Assembly: GCA_903813345.2 (NCBI GenBank)
Contig: CAIIXF020000005.1
Location: 23,995,375-24,059,374 of the forward strand
Source of the DNA: Owenia fusiformis
Taxonomy: Eukaryota > Annelida > Polychaeta > Sabellida > Oweniidae
DNA length: 64,000 nt
Reading direction: 5' to 3'
The position numbers and the translations under genes were made by a program. The notes beneath the pieces were generated by a model, which worked only from the letters and a program-made list of their open reading frames with translations, searched no databases and was not told the origin of the DNA. Shown here piece by piece: positions 37,601 to 49,200 of the stretch; position 1 is the stretch's first letter; every line of letters starts with the position of its first letter.

Positions 37601-39406
37601 ACTACAATATGTAGTTTCAATGACATCATTGAGTCATTATTAAAAGTATTGCATTGTCAGGCTATCTATTCATAGAATGTTAATAGTTAGAGAAAAGTCA
37701 AAATGACACGCACCAAACCATTTGCTTTGTCAGCATTATTCTCCCACAACCAAAGGTCCATGTGCAGCATGGCAAGTGATTTTAGACAGTCATATCTTTC
37801 ACCATGAGGATTTTCTGGCCATAAATACAGTGGCTTTTATTAAAACAATATGTTTTCTTTCAATTGAAGTCCCCACCATAGTAAAATATCAATCCAACTC
37901 TCTGAAAAATTATGGATTAGGGCCTCACCTCTGCACTTATTGAAAAATGTTAGGCTTAAATTACTGAAAAGGGGATTGGTATTGAAATGAGTTAAAGTTA
38001 AAAACCACATATCCCATGTTATTTTTCCATAGGGAAAACTCGTGCTATCCATTGTTTTCAGCATAATTTTGGTCATCGAAAATTGATATCTTCAAATCTA
38101 GACTTTCAATGCCATTCTATTTCTGGACATATCTTAGACCCCTTGTTGAATAATGTTTTCATGCAATATTTCTTTGTGTATTTGCATTTTCTACATATAT
38201 CAAAACTACAATTTGAGTTTTACATTATAGTTGTATCCTCACTTAGTTATGAATTGAATTGACCTCATCAAAATATTATAGATTCTAAGGTCTCTATTTT
38301 ATAGTCAGAGTTTTGAAAAAATTATCAAACCACTTTGATCAAGGATTGTTCTTGAAAAGACCACATTATGTTACAAATGGTCTGAAAAGGAAACAGGATT
38401 TTGATATGTGTATGTAAGGTGAATGAGCCTATAAACTTAACCTAAAGTGATATTACCTAAAGTGAACCTAAACATATGTTCATTTCCATTTAGGTGGTTC
38501 ATCTAGATGGTGAGCCTGAGACATATGAACATTGCCTAAAGCGAATCTGTCAATTTTCAAAATAGTGATAAATATCTGAATCTGAATCTGAAAAGTCAAT
38601 GGATCCATCAAATTCCAAAAGGAATGGACCAAAAGCGTACCTAAAAATGTGAGCTTATACCTAGTTCAAAATTATTCACCTATAATGAGCCTACTGAAAG
38701 ATCTGGGTGCCTGGATTATGAGCTGGCCATGAGCAACATCCCTTAAACAAATAGATGCAAGTTGCACCTGCATATCTTGGTGCAATGACTTTGGAGGAAG
38801 ATGACACATATGATCAGACCACTGCAATTAAATAATAAATAAAATTTCTCATATTTAAAACTCCTCTCACATGAACACCTCTACCTTCATTTCATTCTAT
38901 ATATTTGCTCTTTGTTAAAGCCACTTCTCCACTTGAACCAACTTGAACACTTCTGTCAAACTGTTCTCCTTAGATGGGATTTACTGTACATTTGTATAAC
39001 ATTTGGATCAGCTGCTTTTCAGAGAGCAAAATGACCTAATCAAATCAACTCAAAACAAATTAAAAATTCATCATTTTTTAAATGAAGGTATGTTAGGTAT
39101 GAAAAACAACCACTAGCTGAAAACTAGATATAAACAATATCTGCTATCAGCTGATCTGATAAAATATATTAAAATGACATTGGGTTGACATTTTGAAAAT
39201 CACCTTGTTTAGAGCATACTTATGTCCTTGATGGTTGGAATCAGGGAGTTATATCCTCATAGGTACTGTCACTGATGAATTAAATTCATGACCTCATAAA
39301 AATACTGAGGTTTTAGCAAAAATAGTGGTGATAATTCTAATAACTTCTCAAATTATCATTTTCATTGTGGTGGGACTCTTTATACTGGTTAAGAAAACCG
39401 ATCATG

Positions 39407-39784
39407 TACCCTTTGCATTCGTTTGACTTCACTTCTTAAAAGAGAGCTTCGTCTTCACTCTTTCAAACTAAAATAAACCTGTGAACTCACCGCGCCAATC
39501 AGTGCTCGTCGGCCAAATTTGACCGACGTTCTATATATGGTCATTCCTTCTGACGTCATCATTGAGCCCGGAATTGACCAATGACATGCGCATATCTAAT
39601 TAGCACGCATTTGGCGTATGTTTCTTCAAGCTCGCTGACTGGTGGAAGAAAGGTCAGCGCGTATGTCAGAAGTGAATTATTACCCAAACTGTCACCGGTA
39701 CCCATCGTAGGGGCGGGGCTACTAAACTGTAATATGGTCTCTACTAGGCAGAGTGTAGTTTAACTAGACTCTGCGCGCAGGGTA
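39407..39784. mobile_element. 378-bp MITE, 9-bp target duplication CCGATCATG
   Basis: Ends TACCCT...AGGGTA; CCGATCATG flanks both sides exactly (39398-39406, 39785-39793). It is the longest of three copies in the window. The interior is GC-richer than the surroundings and carries promoter-like words: CCAAT, a perfect CRE palindrome TGACGTCA (about 39552-39559), CTATATATGG, and a CGTCGG...CCGACG inverted repeat. It lies just downstream of the SLC25A26 poly(A) site. Confidence 0.85.
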
Positions 39785-39844
39785 CCGATCATGTTGGTCT
39801 TCTAACCATTTTGCCCAGTGAATATTAGGGGTCAGACAGTTTCA

Positions 39845-39912
39845 AAATGTTCGGTTTGGTTCGGTTTTAGACTCCCTTGGTTCGGTTGTCAGTTTGGTTA
39901 TTCTCGGTTCTT
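39845..39912. repeat. GGTTCGGTT-rich repeat segment
   Basis: GTTCGG(T)TTGGTTCGGTT words recur, similar in style to the GGTTCGGTTC/GAACCGAACC segments in the hAT-like element at 60079-60508. The boundaries are unclear (perhaps about 39826-40120). Confidence 0.35.
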
Positions 39913-39982
39913 ATCGCACAATTATATTCTGCTTTGATAAAAAAAGAACAAAATTAGCCTGTTTGATCACTGTATTTTGCAC

Positions 39983-39988
39983 TTTATT
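39983..39988 (-). terminator. SLC25A26: Candidate poly(A) signal of SLC25A26
   Basis: AATAAA on the - strand, 236 bases after the stop codon. It is the first canonical signal that I see downstream of the last exon. Confidence 0.5.
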
Positions 39989-40223
39989 TGCATCGCCCAT
40001 ATCGATTTTTAATGTTACATGTATTTTAGTGAGTGTGCATTTATGAATGGTAATTTTCCCTCAATTAATATTCTGCTAAAAAAAAAACCGAGGGATTTTT
40101 CAGAACCAAACAAACCTAATGACGGTCGGAGCTCCATGGTTTCAGTTAACCATCTAACCTTTAGTGAATATCACCATTATATTTTGCCCCATTTCATACT
40201 GCAGTATATTCATCCGATAAAAC

Positions 40224-43200
40224 TCATCGCATTGCTACAATTTCACTGCTTTGTTCGAGCTCAGGTAAAGTCATAATGCACTTGATTTTGTCATATACCC
40301 CCAAGAATATGGCGCCACCTATAGATATCCACATCATCCTAGGTATTATTCCAGCAAACAACCTGCAATGTTAAAAGATATCTCTATCATTATTAAGGAA
40401 CGCAGCTTGGATCTAAAAATAGGTTTCATGCCAGTGTTTTAATTTGTACATAGGATATAATAGGTGCCAGTGAGGCAAATTCAAATAGGTGAAGCAAATT
40501 TAAATACATGTATGTGAGGCAAATTCAAATAGGTGAGGCAAATTTGAATAGGTATTCACATACCAAATATGAACAAAACCGCTCCACTACTTTTCGAGTT
40601 CCAGTAAAAAACATTAAAATGGTGGCCATTTTTCAAAATGACAGACGGAAGGATGGACGGAAGCGTTCCCGATATCCCTCCAAACTTCATTCAATGGGAT
40701 AATTAGGTGGACATCCAATGAATTTGACCCACTTAAGGACTTGTGATAACCAATTTTTTGAATCTAAACATACACATTTTTTAAGTTCAAGGAGCTACAG
40801 TACATATTAATAAAATCAGGTCACTTAATTTCTATCAGATAAAATTGACCCACAAACCGCAATTGGGCTGGGCTGAGCATGTTTTCTAATTGTAAACATG
40901 ATGATCTATCTGCATTATGATGATGAATGATTATTAAATGCAAGAGACATGCAAAGTTCTTCCTGACATTGCATGTAATCATTAACCTGGATGATTCTAT
41001 TCACTTACTGCTAATGTACCCTGGAAGCAAACTACAGTGTTCTTCATAACTCAACATCCTCATTGATTTACCTTACTATGAATCAGCTGTTTTACCACTA
41101 AAATCAGCTGGGATGAAAGCTGAATGAGTACAATGACCTTGTTATTAGATCTGTTTATATTGCTATTTCACCTAGTCTATCCTACTGGCAATCATTTATT
41201 TGGACCTCTTGGTTTACATAGTAGACCTAAAGTATAGTCTTGATTTAAGGCATTGTGACCCACTAAAGACTCACTAAATGCAGATGGGACGAGGTTCTGA
41301 GACTTTATGCAGGACAAAGTTTTGTGTATGGTGATGTGTGACAATGGCACAATATAACATATATAAAATGTTAAAATGTACTATTTATTGCATTTATACA
41401 GATATCAAATCGCAAAAAATAATTTTTCCTTTAAAAGGAAAATATTTCAGTATGTCGTCTCCTTATGAGGTTAACCAAATACAGCATGAAGTAGCATCAG
41501 CATCGTTAAGAAAATTAGTTATACAGATAAAGGTTAATTCATAAAAAAAAAATTCATAATTTGATGATCAAGTTTTTTGTTCTGGTCATTTTAATATTAC
41601 TAACAAATTGCATAAACCTCATTAAAATGAGACAAAACAAATTCAGTACACCATCACAAAAAATACATGGGTATTGGGTATAGCTTTCCTTTAAGAGCTA
41701 AATTCTTTACCGAATTTTGAGGTACAAGTTCTCTTGATTTATTTGATTCCCCGTTGTTCTGAAGATGTGAGTCAATGTACGGAAGGGCAACAATGATGAT
41801 GTCACAACAAATGTTCAAATTGTCATAATGCATTAGAATTACATTTTAAAGCATTCATTGGAAACATTTGGTAAAAATTGTTGAGTCTCAAGGTATTTTA
41901 GGTTAAACTAGAACAATTCTCGTTATAATATCATATAACAAGTTTCAAGTTTCCATTCAGGTAAAGTATTTCCAGGTATAACATATTGATGCTAACAGGT
42001 TCATTGCTAAGACAGTTTAAATATTTTTTCCAGCTTTGATTCTTACTGAAAAGACGCAATGAATTTATTAAATATAGAAATGACAAAATTAGATTTTTTG
42101 ACTTTTGGATATTTCAGGATCAGTGTTAGAAGCAGAGTCGCTTTATTAATGAGTGTTACTGAATCATGCTTATATATACTCCATCCAGGGCCATTTGAAT
42201 TCAATAGATACAACAAGGGTTTTGATCATGCAGAAAACCCTGGAATAACCATAGCATTTATAGGAATTCACGTGATTTTCCAATGCCAATGCTAACCAAC
42301 AAGCAATTAAAGAGCTATTTTAAGCTTTTAAAGTTCAAACAATGAATATTTATGGTATTTCTAAGGCTTGCAATCAAGGCACTTTTTATTTTTATTTTTA
42401 ATCTGGTTCAAGCCCATGAGCCCTGAAATATAGACTAACTTCACCTTGGATATATAAGTAGCTTTACAGTTGCTGTCTTATATGGCGATAAATTCTTACA
42501 TAATTATCACAGCTTTCCTCATTTTCCTCATAATTATTCACATGTATATAAAGTACATATATGCTGTACCTTCATTTATCAAAAGTAAAACAATGAAGTG
42601 AAGTATCAATTAATGCTACTGGATCTTTTGGAGCTTTTGAATTTGATTAATTTTTTCGAGAATCATCAAGGCACGTTAATGTTTACACGGTCCAAGGTCC
42701 ATGCATGTAAACAACTAGAGATGTAATGCATTCCATCTGCCAGCTAGGCCAAAATTAGCAATCATCATGACAGAAATAATATTTATATGCACAGTTCTGG
42801 TTGGTTTAAACAGATTTTTAGTTTATTTCTTTTCACTATGACCGTATAAGTCCATAGAATAATATATAAATGCCTAGTTATAAATCAAAGGTTGTGGGTT
42901 GGGTTCAAGCTGACTTGTAATGCACCTCCCTTAATGAACATGATTTAGTATCTTAACAAGAGTAAATTATGTAAATAACAACATACCCTCTAATTCCATT
43001 TTCTTTGTAAATTGTTTGCATTGCAAATAAGATGTGGCCTTGAGCTATTGCAGATGTTTTCTACAAATATAAAAAAACAGCAATTTTAATTTATATGATG
43101 TTAGTTTCATGCAAATTCAACAATGTACAAACTAAAAGGGGGGAGGAGGTAGGGGAAGGAGTAGGGGTATGAGGGAGATATGGGAGTGCATGGTGCAAGA

Positions 43201-46200
43201 TCATAATAATAATAAATAAACATTCATATATTTTAATAATGTCATTTCAAGATCACCTTTACTTTTTATATGGGCCTTTGATAGGATAACATGGATATCC
43301 AGGCAGTTTCTAGAAAACTGCCAACAAAAGGAATAAATGAGTTTTCTTAACCCATTTCATATTTTAAACGCAAATCCATCAAAATTCATGGCACAAATTG
43401 CTGAAGGTCATTATGGTAAAAAGTCATTAAGGAAAATTATCTTAAACAAAAATGATATTCATTTTGATGTGAATGTCAATTTTAAAAATGGCACCAATTT
43501 GAAAAAAAACTGCCTCATGAACCTCCTGCAACTAAACAGCATTATTATGAACAATATGTGTATTTATTTAACAGCATCCAGGTTTTTCAGGAATTTGAGG
43601 GCCATTTTGTGAATTTCATAAATGACATAGCCTATACCCATGAGTGTCAAGCCTATATAATATTTTAAACATGTCCAAATACAGTATTTGAGTTAACTCT
43701 CAGATATCTTGATATATTGAGGACAGATGGACAAAATAAATTGACAGCTTGAATGATCTATGTAAACAAAATTCATTCAGTGTGATTATAACACCATAAT
43801 TATGATATATAGAATAGCTATATGCTTAAAAACATTGACACTTCAAGTGGCTCGATAAATCACATTGAGAGTATTGGTAAAAAATATATACAATTCCCAA
43901 ATTCCCCTTTCAGGTGACCCTGACATATAACATGAACACAATCAAAAATATTATAGTGAAGAACAAAATACAGATAACAAATGCCAATCACTTGCTGAAT
44001 GAAAGAGACATTAACACAACACAACACATTCATGTCTAAATCCTGTAACCCATATAAAGGACATATATATTTGTAAGTTATAAAAGAATCTTGTTATTGT
44101 ATTTAACTCTTCCTTTGCACAGGATTGGAAGTTCCTTTAAGGCAACAATTTTATTGTTTAAAGCTCAGTTAAAAACATTTTTCGAATATTTTACCCCTCC
44201 CTCCTTTACTGAGATAACTGAAGTTAAAGATCTGACATTTTCTGAAACATTTCATCCCTGGCACCTTTCTCATATTTGAAGTTACCAGATGCTACCAAAG
44301 GGAAATGATATGCTTGTTGGGGTAAATATAGAAAGCCATTAAGGGATAAAAATCATATCATTTATAAATCATAGGATATTTATTTCAGAAGGATACTTCA
44401 ATCCAGAGATATTATGGAATACCTTCTCTCAAAGATTAAGAAAATAGGGTGATCAGTTTTAAGAAAATAGGGTGGTCAGTTTTAAGAAAATAGGGTGATC
44501 AGTTTACTGGCAAGGCACAGGGTGAACTACCCACACACAGTCTAGTTATACTACCCTCTTTGTTTCAAATTATTTAAGATTATTTCAAGGAGATCAAATT
44601 TCACAAGACTCATTATACCTTCAAAAAATAAGGCTTTTGCTATAAACATATTTAATCATAAAACTCCACATAACATAATTTCAAGAAAGTCTTATAACTG
44701 GATCCATAGCCATAACCCCCCTCCCCTCTCCCTCTCCCTCTCCCTCTTCATATTAGACAAAGAGAGATAATAATTGTCCATTTTGTCTAGGAACCAGTTA
44801 ATACACACAGTTGAGAAACTAATAAATTACACTTATTATGTGTTTATTGTTTCCAACTAATAAACAGAAGTCTGCCGCTTCATCTCTAACTACTGGACAT
44901 AATATAGTAAATAGCATCAATAACCCAAATAGGATGATACACACTGAATATAAAATATGTGTATGAAAACTAGTTCATACACAATATGGGAATAAACTAA
45001 TAAATTGAATTAATTACATGTTGATTGTTTCTAGTTATAAACAGAAAATTACTCCATGTGGCATAAAAATACAGTGTAGTGAGTAATACACTAGATTCTG
45101 TCCAGCTTGTGTTTACATGTTCATTTCATTCATGAATCGCTTTTGAAAAAACTGCTTTATGATGTCACGTTCACATACTCTTAATAATAGTACATTTAGA
45201 AATTAGGGACAAAAACTTTGTTTTATTCAGATAAAAAGATCAAATGAATTTACAAAGGCTTGCCTATTGATAGCTTGACATCTAGAGGACAAAAACTACG
45301 TACATCCAGCTTTGTGTATAAGAGTGAGAAAAACTGTTAAGGAATTCAGTGACGGAAGATAAACAATGAATGGGAGGTATAAAAAAGTTATACCTCCTGG
45401 AGAACCAAAGTATCATTGTTAGTCAAGGATGTGTGTGTCATGGGCATGTTCAAATAATTCAGCCAATCAAACGACTGAAATTAGGTAGGTGTGACAATCC
45501 TCAAATTTACCACTAAAAAACTCTGTAGATTGGGATGCCATATAGATATGTCTTAGATTTAGAGCTAGGATGATACTCGCTTGGAGCAATAAATTATCCT
45601 CTTTCATGTTTTTTAGATTTAAAAAGGATATATTTCATATATGTTTGTTCGGTTGATGTTTGTTTTCCTCCTGTTTAGCCAGGCCAGTTTTTTCCTGTAT
45701 CAGGGTCAAACAGCTGTTTACATGAAACTAAAGATTTGTCAAAAGTAAATGACTTTCATAATATATACAACATATATTTGTATTAACATTGACCTTAAAT
45801 GCCAATCCAGCATATCTTTTTAATCTAGAAGGTCACAAAATGTATGTCAGTTAATTAATGTAATGTATTCTTTAAAGCTTGTGAATGTGAATATCAAAGG
45901 GAGAAACTGCCATGGAAGGGGCGATAAAAGCAAGAAATATTGAAATCAAGCTCATGCCATAAGACTGTGCAAGAACTTACCACCCCCCCCCCACACACAC
46001 ACACTGTTTTTGGTCACTTAATAAACCTTTTAAGATATTTGTCAGAACTGGGTAAAATTGGGAAAAGCAAGTGATAATGCAAAAATGACTCAACAAAATT
46101 CACAAGTTTTTTGGCTAATTGATGTGACTGCTTGAGCAAACAAAATTGTCATTTTAATTCATTTTTGGCTAACTTCATAAATTTTTGGTAAACTTTTACA

Positions 46201-49200
46201 CACCCATGAAAAATTATAATTCTTAAATCTTCTTTAAATTTCTGACATGCACAGATGTGTCGATTTTTCAAAATAATCAGGGAAATTTATGCATATTTAA
46301 AATAAAATGTTATTGAAAGCAGTGTTCTATATCCCTGATACAACCTTTAACTAGAACTAAAGTTGTTGCATGAGAAAAATTTGACCTTAGCTGACAAGGT
46401 TGTTTCCAACTAGATTTTGCAAAGCTTATCTGCTACAATATCTACCCCAAAAGAGTCCTTGCAAATTGAAAGCTGTTTAACAGTTACAGTACATGAAAAA
46501 AAGCAATACATATTGCAGACCAATGCATAAAGTCATATAAGTCCCCCCTCCATTATTATTTAGAGTTATATAAAGTGACGAAGTTGGATAGATAATATGG
46601 GGGGGGGGGTAATTTAGATCCTAAAAGAGAGCAAAACTAGCAGAATAGCAACTCCACAGAGTAGAAAACCCCACTGAATAAAACATTGTATCAAATCACC
46701 CATCAACACAGAGCCAAAATGTAATTTTAACACAAATTGACATTTTGATTTTGATGAGCAGCCATTATGATTAAAATGTCCTCTTAAGCGGAGTGTTTGT
46801 GAACCTATGACATTATTTCTAAACATGGCAATTGCTGACTAAAAAGCATTTACATTATGGCCAAAAATAACATCTCTTTGAAAATTCTGGTCATTTTGAA
46901 CTTGGCAGCCACTCTGAAAATTCCTTGACAAACAAAGGTCCTCTGCCCATAATGCATTAGCCTATAAAATCATCTAACCTAATATTTGAGTTATCATTAA
47001 ACTTTTTACAAAAAAATGGCAGCCATTTCAACATAAAAGACCATTTTGAAAATGATCCCATGTCAGCAGCATACATAAAGCAACACTACATGCTTAATGC
47101 AAATCCGACAACTGGTATTTGAGTTATCCTGTATTACAATTTACATGTGGCCATTTTGAATTGAGCAGAGGTCTTGTGAACATATATCTTTGAATCAAAA
47201 CTGTGTCTTTTGGGACAAAGGGACTAACAGGTGAATGGAAGGTTGAATGAATATACAGATGGATGGACAAACAAATGAATGGATGGCTTCTCTACATCCT
47301 TGGCCCAAGAGTAATTCATTGAATTACATTACATGATCTGCTATGAAAGCAGTGAAGGACCCTACTGAACTTTGTTTGATGGGATAATTATATTACTGGT
47401 GTAATGGAATTGGCATAATGTAGTAGAATGTAAACATACATGTGCTAACATGATCCGAGTCTTTGCTACATCTAATGGTGTTGTTATACCAGCTGCTAGC
47501 CCCCCTGCTATTGCCCCACATATAGATGACTGCCATGCTTCTACAGGTGAACCCTGCCTTACAGACCAGTATTTCTGAAAATAAAAAATAGTGTATTCAT
47601 TGTGGGTCAGACTGCAATGTAAGTGCTAGCCCAGATGCCTGTAGCCAGTTAGTTTGATCTGGATTTGCACAGCATGTACAATAATGTATTGGAAAATAAT
47701 GTACAATAATGTTTTGGAAAATAGCATTACAAGTTACAACTGGTCTTGAAGGAATGTATATATCTGAAATCCCTGTTAAGACACTCCCTGGTGTGGGTGG
47801 GTCAATTTAAAATTATGGGATAGTTGACTTATTTCTGCTGAAATTACGAGCTGAATTAATATCAATAATTGGCGCTATTATCACTGTCAAGCTTACAATT
47901 CTATGACTGGAAGATTTGTCATACCCTTTTGAAATTATTACATACCATGACTTTTGATAGTTGTGAACACTGATTACATGACATTTAGTGTTATAAAATA
48001 CTACAGTACAGTATTTACAGTACAGTATTTGTAAATGATTATTAAAGATGTGATCTTATTATATACTACAGGTAAATACTGTGTTTCGAAAGAAAAACAT
48101 GTGCTTCTTATAAAGACTAATAGACCCTAAGGCAAATTTCATAATCAATTTTAGACAATTTTATGTGGACAATCCATAACATTCCAAGCAACATAATTAT
48201 GGACACACCCTGTATGTACTTGATGGTAATATTGATTTATTAGATTTGAACAACAAGATCAGATAAATCTACAAATTTCAATAATATCAGAATGTCCAGA
48301 TTATAGAACAGATATTTTTAAAGGTCATTTCAATTACAGAACTGATAAGGCACAGTATGAATATTAAACTAACTAACTTTCACATAAACAACGAAACAGG
48401 ACAGGTCAATGTACTAAACCAGGGTTTGTATTCAAAATAAAATCCGCTTCATTATATCAAGCATTTTAGTACATAGAAATTAGATACCAGTACATACATT
48501 TTCCAAGGTTCTTGGATCCAATTATACATTGACATTCGAATTTCATTCTGTGTACCAAAATTCTACTCTCAGATCACGTCTCAATGTCAAATATGTTTAT
48601 GGCAATGCCAATGCCAAATAAAAGATATGGAGTTACATAGTGTCACATTGTCATACTGTATGCATACTAATGCCACTAATAAATCTAAAACATCTTGAAC
48701 ACTGTCATGTATCAACACCTCAAGAAAAACAAGGCATTAACATGCAAATTGTCACCACCTGCTATTTGTTACAGGTACCGAACACCAACCATTAAGTGCC
48801 AACCACTAACAGCCAAATTCTGACTGCCAAACACCGTCCACAAAAAAGTTCTTATGGGGACATAAAAACAACAAAAAATAGAAATGTTACTGAATGAATA
48901 ATGTCTTACTTTGAGGTACTCCCATATTGGCATCTCAATAAAGGAAAATGGAACCTCACGCATCACAGTGCTTAAGTAGCCTCTATATAACCCTCTAAAG
49001 CCCTGAAATATACAATTATTCAAGACACTGAACACTCTTACAAGTAGAACAAGTTATTGTTGTGGTATTCGCTATGGTCTATGGTCTACAGTCAATAGAC
49101 AAGATGCGAGTTGAAATAATCTTGATTTACGTAATTAAGAATTCAAAATTCAGTCAAACTGAGGTTATATTTGGAATCTACACCTAAAATTAGTTTCAGA

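Larger units (their letters stand above)
28721..39406. other. Gene-free region between HDHD5 and SLC25A26
   Basis: No conserved frame was found over about 10.7 kb. It holds dispersed repeats, a TTA-flanked foldback (33496-33865) and a perfect hairpin (34540-34615), listed separately. A frame at 30472-30759 (95 codons, - strand) shows no recognisable domain. The stretch 35500-39400 is very AT-rich with nothing identifiable. Confidence 0.5.
43061..47439. other. SLC25A26 intron 6
   Basis: A 4.4 kb intron with no gene. It contains simple-sequence tracts (43136-43188 purine-rich, 44716-44749 CCCTCT, 45978-46004 poly-C then CA, 46598-46610 poly-G), a 23-bp tandem repeat, and two blocks of the ATGGC-type dispersed repeat (about 43440-43740 and 46850-47290), the latter ending in a GATGGATGGAC tail. 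Confidence 0.55.
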
